NCBI RefSeq assembly: GCF_001939115.1
Contig: NZ_MQTZ01000044.1
Span: 186,001 to 250,000 of the forward strand
DNA length: 64,000 bases
From: Leptolyngbya sp. 'hensonii'
GTDB taxonomy: Bacteria; Cyanobacteriota; Cyanobacteriia; GCF-001939115
Direction of reading: 5' to 3'
Shown: positions 62,753 to 64,000 of the stretch, piece after piece
Numbering within the stretch: position 1 is the stretch's first letter
How the letters are laid out: each line of letters opens with the position of its first letter
Made by a program: the position numbers and the translations under genes
The notes under the pieces: model-generated
What the model saw: only the letters and a program-made list of their open reading frames with translations
Databases searched by the model: none
What the model was told of the DNA's origin: nothing

Positions 62753-63181
62753 ATGAAAGACGCATCCTTTGGTATTGTCCCCATTCGGCGTCAAGGCGAC
62801 ATCCATTTATTCCTGCTTATTCAGCACCATGCAGGCCATTGGGGTTTCCCAAAGGGGCATGCTGAACCCGGTGAGTCTCCCCTGGAGGCCGCCTGTCGGG
62901 AATTTGAAGAAGAAACGGGGATTCGAGAGTACAAACTCCTCGGGGATACGTCTTTCTCCGAGCATTATGCTTTTGCCAAGAAACAGCAAACAATCGAAAA
63001 AACCGTGCTCTATTTTATGGCGCTGGTGGAATCGACCCAGGTGTCATTTCAGGCGGAAGAAATTCGCAGTTATACCTGGGCTACTTTTGAGGAGGCCCTG
63101 AAGCTAATTACCTTCAGTGGGAGTAAGCAGGTTCTGCGTCAGACTGAGGAGCATCTGCAAATGTTACATGCCTCCCCTTAA
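62753..63181 (+). CDS. Nudix hydrolase, probably diadenosine polyphosphate type
   Basis: The 142-aa protein carries an exact Nudix box from GHAEPGESPLEAACREFEEE to TGI, with the metal-binding REFEEE core. The preceding WGFPKGHAE and early FGIVPIRRQ resemble bacterial Ap4A pyrophosphatases of the MutT group. The substrate is an inference. Start ATG at 62753 follows CACAGGCTC without a strong ribosome binding site. It is divergent from the 61946 gene. Confidence 0.9.
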   Translation: MKDASFGIVPIRRQGDIHLFLLIQHHAGHWGFPKGHAEPGESPLEAACREFEEETGIREYKLLGDTSFSEHYAFAKKQQTIEKTVLYFMALVESTQVSFQAEEIRSYTWATFEEALKLITFSGSKQVLRQTEEHLQMLHASP

Positions 63182-63417
63182 CGTCTGATGACGCTGCTTC
63201 CAGGCTCAACCAGATTTATTCTCTTTCCTGTCCAGGACAATGGCCCGAAAACCAAAGGTGCAGATCGGGGGTCTGGGTTAGATGACCCGACCTCCATTGC
63301 CGGGCCTGGGTAAACTTTCCGACTCGCTGCGGTCAAGCTTTGCCTGGTTACGGCGATAAAACGTGAACGATCGCGTAGGATACAAATTGTCCCGATCAAG
63401 CCATAAGGAATTACCCT

Positions 63418-63855
63418 ATGCCTCTTTCAGTGGGTACAGCAGCTCCTAATTTCACGGTCAAAGATACCCATGGCAACACCGTATCCCTGAGCGACTATGC
63501 GGGTAAAACAGTGGTGCTCTACTTTTACCCTAAAGATGATACGTCCGGTTGCACTAAGGAAGCTTGTAGCTTCCGCGATAACTATACGGCCTACCAGGGG
63601 AAAGATATTGCCGTCTTGGGTGTCAGTATGGACAATGAAGCATCTCACAAGCAATTCACGGACAAGTTCAACCTGCCTTTTCCCTTGCTGGCGGATGTTG
63701 ATGGGATTCTGACCCAGTCCTTCAATGTGGATAATGGGGGGCGTCCCAAGCGAGTTACCTATGTGATCGATAGCTCCGGCCAGATCATTAGAGTCTATGA
63801 CAGTGTCAAGACAGAAACCCATGCTACCGATATCCTGGCTGATTTGGGGCTCTGA
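63418..63855 (+). CDS. Peroxiredoxin Q / BCP family thiol peroxidase
   Basis: The 145-aa protein has the peroxidatic Cys in DDTSGCTKEACSFRD and a second Cys five residues later. This CxxxxC spacing is the atypical 2-Cys PrxQ arrangement that forms an intramolecular disulfide. It reduces hydrogen and alkyl peroxides using thioredoxin. There is no export signal, so it acts in the cytoplasm. The 236 bp upstream hold no other gene. It converges on the LuxR-type regulator gene at the right edge. Confidence 0.94.
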   Translation: MPLSVGTAAPNFTVKDTHGNTVSLSDYAGKTVVLYFYPKDDTSGCTKEACSFRDNYTAYQGKDIAVLGVSMDNEASHKQFTDKFNLPFPLLADVDGILTQSFNVDNGGRPKRVTYVIDSSGQIIRVYDSVKTETHATDILADLGL

Positions 63856-63872
63856 GCTTCCCCTGAGCGTCC

Positions 63873-64000
63873 TTACAGCATAATCAGGCCCTGCCTAGCC
63901 CCGATCGCTACAGCTTCGGTGCGGTTCGAAACATGCAGCTTACTGAACAGGGAACTGATGTGGAACTTGACCGTATGTTCTGAGATTTGCAGTTGTTTGG
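63873..64000 (-). CDS. C-terminal end of a LuxR/NarL-type response regulator (cut by window edge)
   Basis: The minus-strand frame is open to the right edge and ends at TTA 63873-63875. It reads KQLQISEHTVKFHISSLFSK, then LHVSNRTEAVAIGARQGLI. This is the second half of the LuxR-type helix-turn-helix (SEHTVKxHIxxLxxKL, NRTEAV), which binds DNA. The upstream part, probably a receiver domain, is outside the window. It converges with prxQ with 17 bp between the stops. Confidence 0.9.
   Translation of the reverse strand, partial: KQLQISEHTVKFHISSLFSKLHVSNRTEAVAIGARQGLIML

Noticed and set aside
1-64000. CRISPR arrays
   Set aside because: I saw no series of regularly spaced identical repeats of 25-40 bp anywhere. 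The repeats found are hairpins or heptads.
1-64000. tRNA genes
   Set aside because: I looked for T-arm GGTTCGAATCC-like segments with matching acceptor stems in the intergenic regions and found none.

Overview
The window is a stretch of cyanobacterial chromosome. The evidence is a complete kaiABC clock cluster, genes for two tiny photosynthetic membrane subunits (psb30/ycf12 and a petL-like gene), several protein families largely confined to cyanobacteria (DUF3685/Ycf55, DUF3386, DUF2997, AAA-like/WD40 proteins), a cyanobacterial-type RNase P RNA, and well over a dozen copies of the HIP1 octamer GCGATCGC, where about one is expected by chance. The sequence is moderately GC-rich. I would place it among filamentous or Leptolyngbya-like cyanobacteria, but I cannot name a species.

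Layout. 1-8.7 kb: the end of a hybrid kinase or response regulator, a DUF697-type GTPase, two large uncharacterised proteins, and a DUF3685 protein with a degenerate receiver. 8.7-13.9 kb: a thioredoxin-TPR protein, a 57-aa conserved-looking small gene, a SAM hydroxide adenosyltransferase, a peptidoglycan-binding protein, YjbQ, and two unannotated terminator-ended RNA candidates. 14-18.4 kb: a three-gene DUF2997/GrpE-like/Hsp70-like operon, an ArsA-type ATPase, and rnpB carrying a short tandem repeat insertion. 18.6-26.5 kb: RNase III, an oxidoreductase and two large histidine kinases. 26.6-29.6 kb: kaiA-kaiB-kaiC, divergent from a CBS/histidine kinase/pseudo-receiver protein. 29.7-38.2 kb: a secreted esterase, a membrane GTPase, and a two-gene unit coding for a Ser/Thr kinase-NTPase and an NTPase-WD40 protein. 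38.2-39.1 kb: a repeat-rich, MITE-bearing intergenic region. 39-47 kb: petL, aroB, a GT-C-like membrane protein, two half-size GDT1/Mn exporter genes, psb30 and recJ. 47-56 kb: a kinase-receiver-adenylate cyclase fusion, lepA, a small ribbon-helix-helix-like protein, another histidine kinase and a gene remnant. 56-64 kb: Nfu, a GH57 enzyme, priA, a 31-aa membrane miniprotein, a Nudix hydrolase, PrxQ, and the end of a LuxR-type regulator cut by the window edge.

The genome segment is dense in signalling: four histidine kinase cores, one class III cyclase, one Ser/Thr kinase and several degenerate receiver domains. Two neighbourhoods deserve most attention. One is the clock cluster with its divergent kinase, whose receivers lack the phospho-acceptor Asp, like the pseudo-receiver of CikA. 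The other is the tandem kinase-NTPase and NTPase-WD40 pair. Domain calls come from reading the translated sequences; no database search was run.
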